A stretch of 64,000 nucleotides of DNA from contig JAAFJB010000005.1 of NCBI GenBank assembly GCA_013297995.1, positions 1-64,000 on the forward strand. Reading direction: 5' to 3'. Position numbers and translations under genes: made by a program. This stretch comes from Chitinophagales bacterium (lineage in GTDB: Bacteria > Bacteroidota > Bacteroidia > Chitinophagales > Chitinophagaceae). A model generated the notes under the pieces. That model was not told the origin of the DNA and ran no database searches. It saw only the letters and a program-made list of their open reading frames with translations. Below are positions 21,548 through 30,885 of the stretch, piece by piece. Position 1 is the stretch's first letter; the number at the start of each line of letters is the position of its first letter.

Positions 21548-21561
21548 AACTATCTTTAAAT

Positions 21562-22173
21562 ATGTTATTGCATATTCATCCCGATAACCCCAATTCTCGC
21601 CATATTAAAACAGTGGTAGATTGCCTTTTATCCGGTGGGATTATTATTTACCCTACCGATACTATTTATGGGCTAGGATGTGATATTTTTCAACCCAAAG
21701 CCGTTGAACGCATTGCAAGAATTAAACAAATTGATCCCTCCAAAGCACAGCTGAGCTTTATTTGCAACGATTTAAGCAACCTCAGCAAATACTGTAAAGC
21801 AACGGATACGCCGCTTTACAGACTTTTAAAACATTATTTACCCGGCCCCTATACTTTTATTTTACCTGCCAGCAAACTGGTGCCTAAAATTTTGCAAAAT
21901 AAAAAAAGTACCATCGGCCTCAGAATTCCAGCCAATAATATAGCCAGCACCATTGTGGCTGAATTGGGTCACCCCATTCTTTCTGCATCCCTTCCAGGTG
22001 ATATGGTTGAAGAATATACCGACCCTGATATTATGTACGAGAACTTTAAAAACCAAGTGGATATTGTAATTCACGGAGGTAATGGAGGGATGATTCCTTC
22101 TACAGTGGTTGACTGTACCAAAGAACCCTATGAACTCATTCGATTGGGTGCTGGTGAATGGGAAACTGGTTAA
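21562..22173 (+). CDS. L-threonylcarbamoyladenylate synthase (Sua5/YciO/YrdC family)
   Basis: GGIIIYPTDTIYGLGCDIF, IGLRIPANNIA, TVVDCT. Confidence 0.93.
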   Translation: MLLHIHPDNPNSRHIKTVVDCLLSGGIIIYPTDTIYGLGCDIFQPKAVERIARIKQIDPSKAQLSFICNDLSNLSKYCKATDTPLYRLLKHYLPGPYTFILPASKLVPKILQNKKSTIGLRIPANNIASTIVAELGHPILSASLPGDMVEEYTDPDIMYENFKNQVDIVIHGGNGGMIPSTVVDCTKEPYELIRLGAGEWETG

Positions 22174-22769
22174 AATTGCATGGTTATTTGCTGGGGCACT
22201 ATATTAAAGCTACGCCGATGATGTATGCAGAGTCCGTTTGCTTCAATAGCCATCCTATGTTCTAATGTTCCATACCCTTTATTCCTATTCCAACCATATT
22301 GCGGAAACTGGGCATGAATTTTTTCCATATAAGCATCGCGATAGGTTTTTGCCAAAATACTTGCTGCTGCAATGGAAGCGTATTTACCATCTCCTTTTAC
22401 AATACATAAATGAGGAATTTTTTTATAGGCAGGAAACCGATTGCCATCAATTAATAAATAGCCTGGGCTTGTTTTTAACTGGTCTATTGCCAAGTGCATG
22501 GCTTTAAAACTGGCTTTTAATATATTAATTCGGTCTATCTCTTCGGCTTCTACACTCGCAACTGACCAAGCAATGGATTGTGCTTCTATTATTTCGCGAA
22601 GAATGATCCGCTGTTTTTCTCCAACCTGCTTACTATCATTCAGCAATGGATGTTTAAAATTATTAGGCAGAATAACCGCTGCTGCAAAAACAGGCCCTGC
22701 ATAACAACCCCTGCCCGCTTCATCGGTTCCGGCTTCAATCCACTTTTCTTGATAAAAGGAGGGTAACAT
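22170..22769 (-). CDS. rnhB: Ribonuclease HII
   Basis: EAGTDEAGRGCYAGPVFAAAVIL; LLNDSKQVGEKQR; ASILAKTYRDAYM. Confidence 0.96.
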   Translation of the reverse strand: MLPSFYQEKWIEAGTDEAGRGCYAGPVFAAAVILPNNFKHPLLNDSKQVGEKQRIILREIIEAQSIAWSVASVEAEEIDRINILKASFKAMHLAIDQLKTSPGYLLIDGNRFPAYKKIPHLCIVKGDGKYASIAAASILAKTYRDAYMEKIHAQFPQYGWNRNKGYGTLEHRMAIEANGLCIHHRRSFNIVPQQITMQF

Positions 22770-22862
22770 TTGGTAAAAATCCGTTTTCTAAACAAAACCA
22801 TCAAATTCATTTATCAAAATGGCTGTTTCGGTTGTTGTAACTTTGTACAATTAGCAAAATAT

Positions 22863-23924
22863 ATGGAGACTATCAATCGTTCTGACAAAAAAATAGCTAT
22901 TTGGTTATTGGTGGGTGTGGCAATGACCGTGATTCAATTTGCTCTCGGGGGAATTACCCGGTTAACGGGCAGCGGACTGTCTATTACCGAATGGGATATT
23001 ATTACGGGTAGCTTGCCGCCTTTAAATGAAACGGCTTGGCTGGCTGCTTTTAATAAATACAAATTAACTCCGCAGTTTCAACTGCTCAACTTTGAATTTA
23101 CCCTCTCCGATTTTAAATTTATTTTTTTCTGGGAATGGTTTCACCGCTTATGGGCCCGATTAATTGGTGTAGTATTCGCTGTTGGATTTATTTGGTTTTT
23201 AAGGAATAAATCTTTTAAAAAAGCAATGGTAAAACCATTGCTGATATTATTTTTATTGGGCGCATTACAAGGATTGGTGGGCTGGATTATGGTTGCCAGC
23301 GGCTTAACAGGTGATGCGGTTTATGTGAAACCAACGCGATTGGCTCTACACTTTATTTTAGCACTTGGTTTATTGAGTTATACGTTTTGGTTTGCCCTAA
23401 AACTATGGATTCCAAAAAAAGAAATCTTGGTTGATGCCACCATTAAAAAAGCTAATCTATGGCTGATTGGCCTACTGGTTTTGCAATTATTCTATGGGGC
23501 GTTGATGGCGGGTCATAAAGCAGCAAATGCAGCAGCAACCTGGCCTACCATCAATGGGGAGTGGGTTCCAACACATTTGTTTAGTCACCAACCCTTACTC
23601 CTCAATTTTATTGACAATACCATTCTCATTCACTTTATTCATCGTGGGTTGGCCTATATATTATTCATTGCAATAATGGTTTGGTCGCTGGCGCTGATTA
23701 ATAAAAGCCATTCCCCTTTTTTTAAGAAAATAAATAAAATACCTATTATCCTCACTTTTTTACAAGTCATACTGGGCATTGCTAGTGTATTAACCAGCAG
23801 TGGAATTATTGCAGGCAAATGGGGTGTTTTTGAGTGGATGGCTCAGTTGCATCAGCTTACTGGGATGCTTTTATTACTGTCGTTGCTGCTAATTTTATTT
23901 TTAGTGCGTGGTAAAAATGCGTAA
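22863..23924 (+). CDS. ctaA: Heme A synthase, COX15/CtaA family
   Basis: GGITRLTGSGLSITEWDIITGSLPP; multiple TM helices; TAACTTTG -7 box just upstream. Confidence 0.93.
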   Translation: METINRSDKKIAIWLLVGVAMTVIQFALGGITRLTGSGLSITEWDIITGSLPPLNETAWLAAFNKYKLTPQFQLLNFEFTLSDFKFIFFWEWFHRLWARLIGVVFAVGFIWFLRNKSFKKAMVKPLLILFLLGALQGLVGWIMVASGLTGDAVYVKPTRLALHFILALGLLSYTFWFALKLWIPKKEILVDATIKKANLWLIGLLVLQLFYGALMAGHKAANAAATWPTINGEWVPTHLFSHQPLLLNFIDNTILIHFIHRGLAYILFIAIMVWSLALINKSHSPFFKKINKIPIILTFLQVILGIASVLTSSGIIAGKWGVFEWMAQLHQLTGMLLLLSLLLILFLVRGKNA

Positions 23925-23975
23925 GTTTATCCTTTACCATGCAACAGGCTGATGCATTAAACGGTCTTTACTTAT

Positions 23976-26201
23976 ATGAAGAAATATGCTATCGGAATTT
24001 GGTACTCACTACCTGTGCAATTATTTCTGTTGCACTTTCGCAGGTACCAGATTTTTTTGTTGTGCTGGTATATTCTTTTTTCCACGGTAGGTGGTGGCTT
24101 CATGAAAACTTTCGGGGCGTATTCTTTGTTTTTAGCACCCGAATATTTTGGGGAAGTATCTGCCTTAAGTACGGCAATTGTTGGCTTTACAACGGGTGTA
24201 TTCATCATGAGCTGGAATATCACCACTTTTATTTTGTACAGTAAACACCTACAATTTTTAGCTACTACGGCACAGCCCTTTTTAAAATACTGTATCAATA
24301 ATGCCATCATACCCATTATTTTTCTGCTTTTTTATTTGGTTAAAGCCTATCAATATGCTACCAGTCAAGAACTTTTTACCAATATTGGGGTGATTTTTTT
24401 AGCATTGGGATATACAGGTGGGTTGGCACTCTCACTGGCAGTGGCATTTCTTTATTTTTTTGGTGCTGATAAAACCATTTACTATACACTATCAACTTCC
24501 ATGCAAAGTGCTAATGCAACTTATGCAAGCTTTGCTGCTGGCAATACTTTACCCAATCCTAGAAATGAGTTTAGGGTGGATTGGTTTTTAAGTGCTTTTT
24601 TTCGTTTGCGCAAGCCAAGAGATGTTCGTCATTACAATCTAGGATTTTTAGAAGCAGTATTCCAACGCCACCATATAGCCGCCGTAATTGCCATTACCAT
24701 TGCCTTTATTTTTTTGATTTTAACTGGGTATATTTCAGATACTAGGCTTTTTCAGCTTCCTGCGGCAGCCAGTATTGTTCTATTTTTTGCAATTGTAATT
24801 GCGGTGGCTGGCGCATTATCCATCCTCTTAAAATCTTGGAGTATTCCACTGCTTATTGGCGCTTACTTACTGGCCAATTATTTGTACCAACAAGAAATTA
24901 TTGATCCAAGAAATAAAGCGTATGGACTGGATTATATGAATAAGTTGGAGCGGCCTGTTTACGATAGAAATAATTTGCAAGCCTTGGCCAATGATGCTGC
25001 CATTCAGCAAGATAAAAACGATTTTTTGGCTATTTTAAATAAGTGGAAGTTGCGGCAGAAAGAAGCACTCCCTATTATGTATATTATTAATACCAGTGGA
25101 GGTGGAACCCGAAGTGCAACTTTCACCATGCATACTTTGCAACAGTTAGATAAGTTAATGGATGGTAAATTGATGGAGAAAACCATGCTTATTAATGGTG
25201 CGTCTGGTGGCATGCTTGGAGCTGCTTATTTTAGGGAACTCTACTTTGAAAAAATAAACGGCAAGCCAATTGATTTACAAAATCCGGTATACACTGAAAA
25301 TATTTCAAAAGATTTATTAAGCCCTATTTTTTCTTCTTTTTTAACCAGAGATATCATTGGTCCAGTACAAAAATTTAAAACCAATGGATTTGAATATATA
25401 AAAGACAGGGGCTATGCTTTTGAACAAAAATTAGCAGAAAATACTAGTGGAATTTTGAATAAAAAATTAAGCGATTATGCGGTGGCGGAGGCCAATGCAC
25501 AAATTCCTACTCTTTTCTTTAATTCAGTAATTACCCGTGATGCAAGAAAAATGATTATTGCCACTCACCCAGTAAGGTTCTTAATGCGTCCATTAACCAA
25601 TGGCCTGAACTTAAAACCATTTGATCCAGATGCCATTGATTTTAACTCTTTCTTTAAGTTACAAAAAAGCAATGATATAAATATTTTATCTGCCCTTAGA
25701 ATGAATGCTACTTTTCCATATGTATTACCCAATGTATGGTTACCAAGTAACCCAATTATTGATGTGATGGATGCTGGTTTGAGGGATAATTATGGACAGG
25801 AATCTGCCCTTAGATTTATTGAAGTGTTTAAAGAATGGTTGCAGAAAAATACCAAAAAATTGGTTTTGATTCAAATAAGAGATAGAAGTTTAAGCGATTG
25901 GGAAAAGCCCTTAGAAAGTAATTCACTAATTGGCTTTCTAACCAAACCCTTTTTAATTCTTCAAAACAACTGGTTTAAAATGCAAGATTATTACCAGCAT
26001 GATCAGCTTGAATATCTCTATAAAAGCTATGGAACTAATTTTTATAAAATTGCTTTTCAATATATTCCGTCTAAGTCTGAAGCACCCGCCAGCTTAAGTT
26101 TTCACCTTACTGCTGCTGAGAAAAAAAGTATTGCAATGGCTTTAAACAATCCTTTGAATAAGGCTGAGTTTAAACGATTGAAAGGCATTGTACAGCAGTA
26201 A
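23976..26201 (+). CDS. Membrane-anchored patatin-like phospholipase family protein
   Basis: N-terminal TM helices; SGGGTRSA oxyanion motif, GASGG (GxSxG), DAGLRDNYG (Asp dyad motif). Confidence 0.75.
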   Translation: MKKYAIGIWYSLPVQLFLLHFRRYQIFLLCWYILFSTVGGGFMKTFGAYSLFLAPEYFGEVSALSTAIVGFTTGVFIMSWNITTFILYSKHLQFLATTAQPFLKYCINNAIIPIIFLLFYLVKAYQYATSQELFTNIGVIFLALGYTGGLALSLAVAFLYFFGADKTIYYTLSTSMQSANATYASFAAGNTLPNPRNEFRVDWFLSAFFRLRKPRDVRHYNLGFLEAVFQRHHIAAVIAITIAFIFLILTGYISDTRLFQLPAAASIVLFFAIVIAVAGALSILLKSWSIPLLIGAYLLANYLYQQEIIDPRNKAYGLDYMNKLERPVYDRNNLQALANDAAIQQDKNDFLAILNKWKLRQKEALPIMYIINTSGGGTRSATFTMHTLQQLDKLMDGKLMEKTMLINGASGGMLGAAYFRELYFEKINGKPIDLQNPVYTENISKDLLSPIFSSFLTRDIIGPVQKFKTNGFEYIKDRGYAFEQKLAENTSGILNKKLSDYAVAEANAQIPTLFFNSVITRDARKMIIATHPVRFLMRPLTNGLNLKPFDPDAIDFNSFFKLQKSNDINILSALRMNATFPYVLPNVWLPSNPIIDVMDAGLRDNYGQESALRFIEVFKEWLQKNTKKLVLIQIRDRSLSDWEKPLESNSLIGFLTKPFLILQNNWFKMQDYYQHDQLEYLYKSYGTNFYKIAFQYIPSKSEAPASLSFHLTAAEKKSIAMALNNPLNKAEFKRLKGIVQQ

Positions 26202-26227
26202 ATTAAGTTGGTAGCAGTAGAATAATA

Positions 26228-27127
26228 TTAAGGTCTGATTAACAGAAACGCATCTTTAAGAATATGTATATTCAATTCCTCCGTTGTTTCTTTTGGTTCA
26301 CCATCAATATGCAAAGGGGCTAATTTTGGATTTTTAATGGTGAGTGATGGTGTTTGAAAGTAGAGAATATTTTTATTGCTCATATCTTCTACTAACTGCT
26401 GTAATTTATTATTTCCACGCATTTGTCGCAGTATGGCAAAGGGTAATTTGGCTTTGTTCATTTTTTGTACAATTACAATATCCAACATTCCATCTGAAAG
26501 ACTTGCTTGCGGTGCAATGGTAGCATTGTTTCCAAATTGGTTGCTGTTGGCAATGCTGATGAAAAAAGCATCGGTAAAAAAAGAAAATTGTTCTAGTATC
26601 ACTTCAAATTGATAAGGATTTGCTTTAAAAAACTGAATGATACTTTGTTGTGTATAAGCCAATAAACCACGGATGCTTTTTTGTGCAAAATCATGCGCAA
26701 CCTGTGCATCAAAACCAACTCCACTCAACATGCAAGAATAAGCCCCATTAATAGTAAAAGCATCAACAGCACTGGCCTTTCCTTCAAAAATTAATGCCAG
26801 CGCAGCTTTTAGCTTAGTAGGAATATTCGCAGCTCTTGCCAGCCCATTGCCCGAGCCAACAGGGATGATACCAAAACGCACTCCCGTACTTCTGAGTGAA
26901 TCGGTTACCTGATTCACAGTGCCATCCCCACCCATCATTACAATATCGGTATATTTTTCTTCTTGAATTAGCTCTTTCAACGCTTCATAATCTCCTGCTG
27001 CATTGGTATGCATTACTTTAAAAGGAATTTGCTGAAATGCAGTCTCCCGCTCCACCAATTCACGGATTCGCTCTTTTTTTGAAGTTCCCGAAATGGGATT
27101 AATTAGATAAATGATTTTTCTTTCCAT
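26228..27127 (-). CDS. Diacylglycerol kinase/lipid kinase family (YegS-like)
   Basis: YLINPISGTSKKE, MMGGDGTVNQV, GIIPVGSGNGLARA. Confidence 0.95.
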   Translation of the reverse strand: MERKIIYLINPISGTSKKERIRELVERETAFQQIPFKVMHTNAAGDYEALKELIQEEKYTDIVMMGGDGTVNQVTDSLRSTGVRFGIIPVGSGNGLARAANIPTKLKAALALIFEGKASAVDAFTINGAYSCMLSGVGFDAQVAHDFAQKSIRGLLAYTQQSIIQFFKANPYQFEVILEQFSFFTDAFFISIANSNQFGNNATIAPQASLSDGMLDIVIVQKMNKAKLPFAILRQMRGNNKLQQLVEDMSNKNILYFQTPSLTIKNPKLAPLHIDGEPKETTEELNIHILKDAFLLIRP

Positions 27128-27147
27128 AATTCACCCCCCATTTCTTG

Positions 27148-28203
27148 CTACCATTTTATTAATGCACTCGCCCAAGTAAAGCCACTTCCAAAAGCTGCGA
27201 GACAAACCAAATCGCCTTCTTTTACCTTCCCTTTTTCCCATGCTTCACATAGCGCAATAGGAACAGAGGCAGCAGTGGTATTTCCGTATTGTTGAATATT
27301 ATTGTAAACCTGATCATTACTCAATCCCAATTTCTGTTGCACAAACTGACTAATTCTAAGGTTTGCCTGATGCGGAATAAGCATATTAATATCACTTGGA
27401 AGCAAATTGTTTTTGTGCAAAGCTTCCATAATTACTTCTGGAAATTTTACGACTGCTTTTTTAAAAACCGACTGCCCATCCATATAAGGATATAGCTGTG
27501 CTTTCTCAATCATTTGGTGGCTCATAAACATATCACCAATAGCTTCATCGCTAAAATCTGCATAATTTTTTGCTGCCCAATAATTGGCATGCGTTCCAGG
27601 ATTGTACATGGCCAATAATTCTGCTGATTCGCCATCACTGTGTAAATGGGTACTTAAAATACCCTGATTTTCTTTTTCGGTGGGCTGCAAAACCACCGCA
27701 CCTGCACCATCCCCAAATATTACCGAAATATTTCTACCGCGGGTACTAAAGTCCAGCCCAAATGAATGTTTCTCACTACCCACTACAAGTATATTTTTAT
27801 ACATACCCGTTTTAATAAACTGATCGGCAACACTAATGGCATATAAAAAACCACTGCATTGGTTGCGAATATCCAAAGCACCAATCTCTTTCATTTTCAT
27901 GGCGCGTTGAAGTAGTACGCCACATCCTGGAAAATAATAGTCGGGCGATAAGGTAGCAAATACAATAAAATCTATTTCATCGGCAGTAGTTCCCGCTCTT
28001 TCAATGGCAATTTTAGACGCTTCTACTGCCATAGTAGTTGTGGTTTCTTCGGTTCTATGTGCATAGCGTCGTTCTTGAATACCTGTTCGTTCTTGTATCC
28101 ATTCATCACTGGTATCCATATATTGCATGAGATCATTATTTGTTACAATATTGGGCGGTGTATACATACCAATTCCTGCAATTTTACTTAAAGGCATACG
28201 CAA
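27148..28203 (-). CDS. fabH: 3-oxoacyl-ACP synthase III
   Basis: IRNQCSGFLYA, IPHQANLRI, YGNTTAASVP Cys-His-Asn motifs. Confidence 0.93.
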   Translation of the reverse strand: MRMPLSKIAGIGMYTPPNIVTNNDLMQYMDTSDEWIQERTGIQERRYAHRTEETTTTMAVEASKIAIERAGTTADEIDFIVFATLSPDYYFPGCGVLLQRAMKMKEIGALDIRNQCSGFLYAISVADQFIKTGMYKNILVVGSEKHSFGLDFSTRGRNISVIFGDGAGAVVLQPTEKENQGILSTHLHSDGESAELLAMYNPGTHANYWAAKNYADFSDEAIGDMFMSHQMIEKAQLYPYMDGQSVFKKAVVKFPEVIMEALHKNNLLPSDINMLIPHQANLRISQFVQQKLGLSNDQVYNNIQQYGNTTAASVPIALCEAWEKGKVKEGDLVCLAAFGSGFTWASALIKW

Positions 28204-28254
28204 GCATATTTATGAATAAAGATAATGAATGATTGTGTTTGAATGGGCATTCCT

Positions 28255-29259
28255 CTAATTAATAACCCGTTGATCTAACCCGTATATATTTTTTATAAAA
28301 AGAAGGGTTTGTTTTGTAACAGATTCAATGTCTTTTGAAAGAATTGGGCTAGCAATTACGTGGTTACCCACGGTAGGTATGGCTAATATTTTCTTTTTTG
28401 TATGAGGGGTTTTTATTGTAGCTAACATTTCTTTCATGGCACTAACTTTAACAACTCGATCCTGCTCCAATTCATTTTTGTAATAGTGTAAAACAAGCAC
28501 AGGTTGTGTTATTTTTTCAAAATATTCTTTGGTCATGGTTGTTTCCAATAGTTCCTCTAATTGTATGGTTGCTTCTAAGCGATAATGATGATTCCAGTAA
28601 TTGTTGTAGAGTGGAATATTTTTTTGGGTTGTAATATAATCAGACTGTTTTACCAAACGTGCTATTTGAAGCCCCCATGGGTTATTAAGCAACCAAGCGT
28701 TGGGATCATTAATGGCAATATTGGGTGAATATAAAACCAATCCGGCTATTTCTGGATAAGTAGCTGCCAGTTGAAGGGCAAGTGTGCCTCCGGTTGATGT
28801 GCCCATCAAAATAACTGAGTCGCCCAGTTGCTTACCAATAGCATACGCAGTTTTGGCAGATTCCCATAAGCTGGTTGCCGTCATCTTTACCAAACTTTCT
28901 GTTGTATCAATTCCATGTTCCGATAATCGGGATAAATATAAATTGCAGCCAAAGGTTTTTGCTACCGATCGGTGAACGGGATTGCCTTCTTCTTGACTAG
29001 CACTGAATCCATGTAAATACACCAATGCATATTTTGTTTTTTGTTTGAGTGAATCATTGGCCCAGACTATTCTGGCTTCATTGTTGGGTTTTATTTTGTG
29101 ACTGGCTTCACCTGCTGCAATTAATTTTTCTAGACTATTTAAGTCGCCCGTAACCGAAGGTAATTCCGTTGAATAGTTGGGTGCATCTGGAGTAGGGCCA
29201 ACCAAGTAAACTACTACTAAAACCATAAGTAGGGCAAGAACCGTTTTTAAAAAGCGCAT
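28255..29259 (-). CDS. Alpha/beta hydrolase
   Basis: YLHGFSASQEE, LMGTSTGGTLALQLA (GxSxG), N-terminal signal/anchor. Confidence 0.85.
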   Translation of the reverse strand: MRFLKTVLALLMVLVVVYLVGPTPDAPNYSTELPSVTGDLNSLEKLIAAGEASHKIKPNNEARIVWANDSLKQKTKYALVYLHGFSASQEEGNPVHRSVAKTFGCNLYLSRLSEHGIDTTESLVKMTATSLWESAKTAYAIGKQLGDSVILMGTSTGGTLALQLAATYPEIAGLVLYSPNIAINDPNAWLLNNPWGLQIARLVKQSDYITTQKNIPLYNNYWNHHYRLEATIQLEELLETTMTKEYFEKITQPVLVLHYYKNELEQDRVVKVSAMKEMLATIKTPHTKKKILAIPTVGNHVIASPILSKDIESVTKQTLLFIKNIYGLDQRVIN

Positions 29260-29292
29260 ATGGATTGTTTTAAAATGCTAGATATATTGTGT

Positions 29293-30699
29293 TTATTTTC
29301 TTCTGTCCCAAGTATAGGTCCCTCTTAACCTATTATCAGCGTCCCAGATGCTTATTTTTATCAGCTCAAAAGGAATTCCATTTTTTGAAATAGTAGATTT
29401 TCCGTTTACAATTTTATAAGTAGCAAATCTTTTGTTATTGTCCATATTTTCTAAAACAATATTACCAGAAGCGTATGCCGATAACTGTTCAAAAAACAAT
29501 CCGGTATTTATTTCTTTTATACTGAATTTCCACAATGGGGGAGCGGCACTGGCTGGCGTATAACCCCAAGCTTCTTGCACAATCAGAGGAATTTTTCCAT
29601 TGGTCATAAAAGAAAAATTTCCATCCCATTCCCACCAAGCATAATTTATTTTATGTTGCTCCAATGCCAGTCTAATTCTTTTTAGGTGCTTGCTTCTACT
29701 TTCAATATTCCCTGCTCTATATGAACCAAATTCACCACAATATACGGGTACATTGTAGAGACTTCTCCAGATAGCTGCTTTTTTAAGGTCTTTATAAACG
29801 GTTGTGGTGTCTTTCCATTGGGGGTAAGTGTATAATTTATTTTCACCCCAAGTGCCTTTGGCGCCTGGTGCAAGCGTAGGAAGCACTTCTTCAGCACCTT
29901 CTGCTTCAAAAGGAATGCCGATGGTACTAGCTGGCCCACCCAGCCAAGGAGTACCTTGGTGGGTGAATATTAAGGGTTCATAATAGTGAATAGTATAAAT
30001 AATATTATCGTCTTGTATGGGCTTGCTTCTAAGTAAAGAACTAAGATTGTTGTAATCGGCTCCACCCAAAAAAATAGTATGATTAGGGCAGTGCTTTCTA
30101 ATTATTTTAACCACTTTTTCTGCAATCTGCCACCACAAAGCATCATCAATATTATGGGGTTCATTAAATGGCTCCAAAAAAATTCTTTCTGGGTGAGTAC
30201 TAGAAAAATACTGGGCAATTTGATCCCACAGTGCAAAAAATCGGGTAGTATCTTGTTGAATTTTTTGGGTTCTAAGATTCCCGTGTTGGTAATCAATAAT
30301 CAAATTCATATTCAGCTCACCCGTCCATTTAATCATGGAGTCAATTACTTTAAAATAATTCATTGAATCAATGGTAAAGGGAGCTATCCGATCTTCCCAT
30401 CTGTCGAAGCAAATGGGTAGCCGTACTGTTTTAACTCCAGCACTCATTCTTTGCAAATCGTTTTTTCTTCTAGCCAATAAGGAATAATCGAGGTAATCCA
30501 TTTGTTTTTTTTGTTCGGACCCTCGCCAATATTGTTCAAGCCAAGATATATTCATGCCCTTGCCTAAAAGAGCGGCTCTTTTAAAGGCAATATTTTGACT
30601 AAAACCAGTAGCCGTAAAAATGCAGCAAACAAAAATGCAGCCCATCCATTTATTAAAATCAACGGGTATAAAAGGGAGGAAAAATAAAGGTTTTTTCAT
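29293..30699 (-). CDS. Glycoside hydrolase family 5-like (cellulase family)
   Basis: IFLEPFNEPHNID (NEP), VYCGEFGSYR, signal peptide. Confidence 0.87.
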   Translation of the reverse strand: MKKPLFFLPFIPVDFNKWMGCIFVCCIFTATGFSQNIAFKRAALLGKGMNISWLEQYWRGSEQKKQMDYLDYSLLARRKNDLQRMSAGVKTVRLPICFDRWEDRIAPFTIDSMNYFKVIDSMIKWTGELNMNLIIDYQHGNLRTQKIQQDTTRFFALWDQIAQYFSSTHPERIFLEPFNEPHNIDDALWWQIAEKVVKIIRKHCPNHTIFLGGADYNNLSSLLRSKPIQDDNIIYTIHYYEPLIFTHQGTPWLGGPASTIGIPFEAEGAEEVLPTLAPGAKGTWGENKLYTYPQWKDTTTVYKDLKKAAIWRSLYNVPVYCGEFGSYRAGNIESRSKHLKRIRLALEQHKINYAWWEWDGNFSFMTNGKIPLIVQEAWGYTPASAAPPLWKFSIKEINTGLFFEQLSAYASGNIVLENMDNNKRFATYKIVNGKSTISKNGIPFELIKISIWDADNRLRGTYTWDRRK

Positions 30700-30795
30700 C
30701 TGATTTTTCTGCGTTCTATGCTATAATAATCACTAAAAGTACTGCTTAAACAGCTATTCTCACAAAGGCTTAATAGAATATTGATTTTGATTTAC

Positions 30796-30825
30796 TTGTT
30801 GCCCTGCGGTAAAATCGTACCTTTG
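30796..30825 (+). promoter_or_regulatory. Bacteroidetes-type promoter for typA
   Basis: TTG (30796-30798), 19 bp, TACCTTTG (30818-30825); matches TTG-N19-TAnnTTTG. Confidence 0.65.
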
Positions 30826-30885
30826 CCGCTCAAATAAACAGTAGAATTCACTTAACTGATTGATACTGAGCACAAATATACAATA

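Noticed and set aside
22770-22862. Upstream extension of ctaA ORF
   Set aside because: Overlaps the TAACTTTG promoter box; CtaA homology fits the start at 22863.
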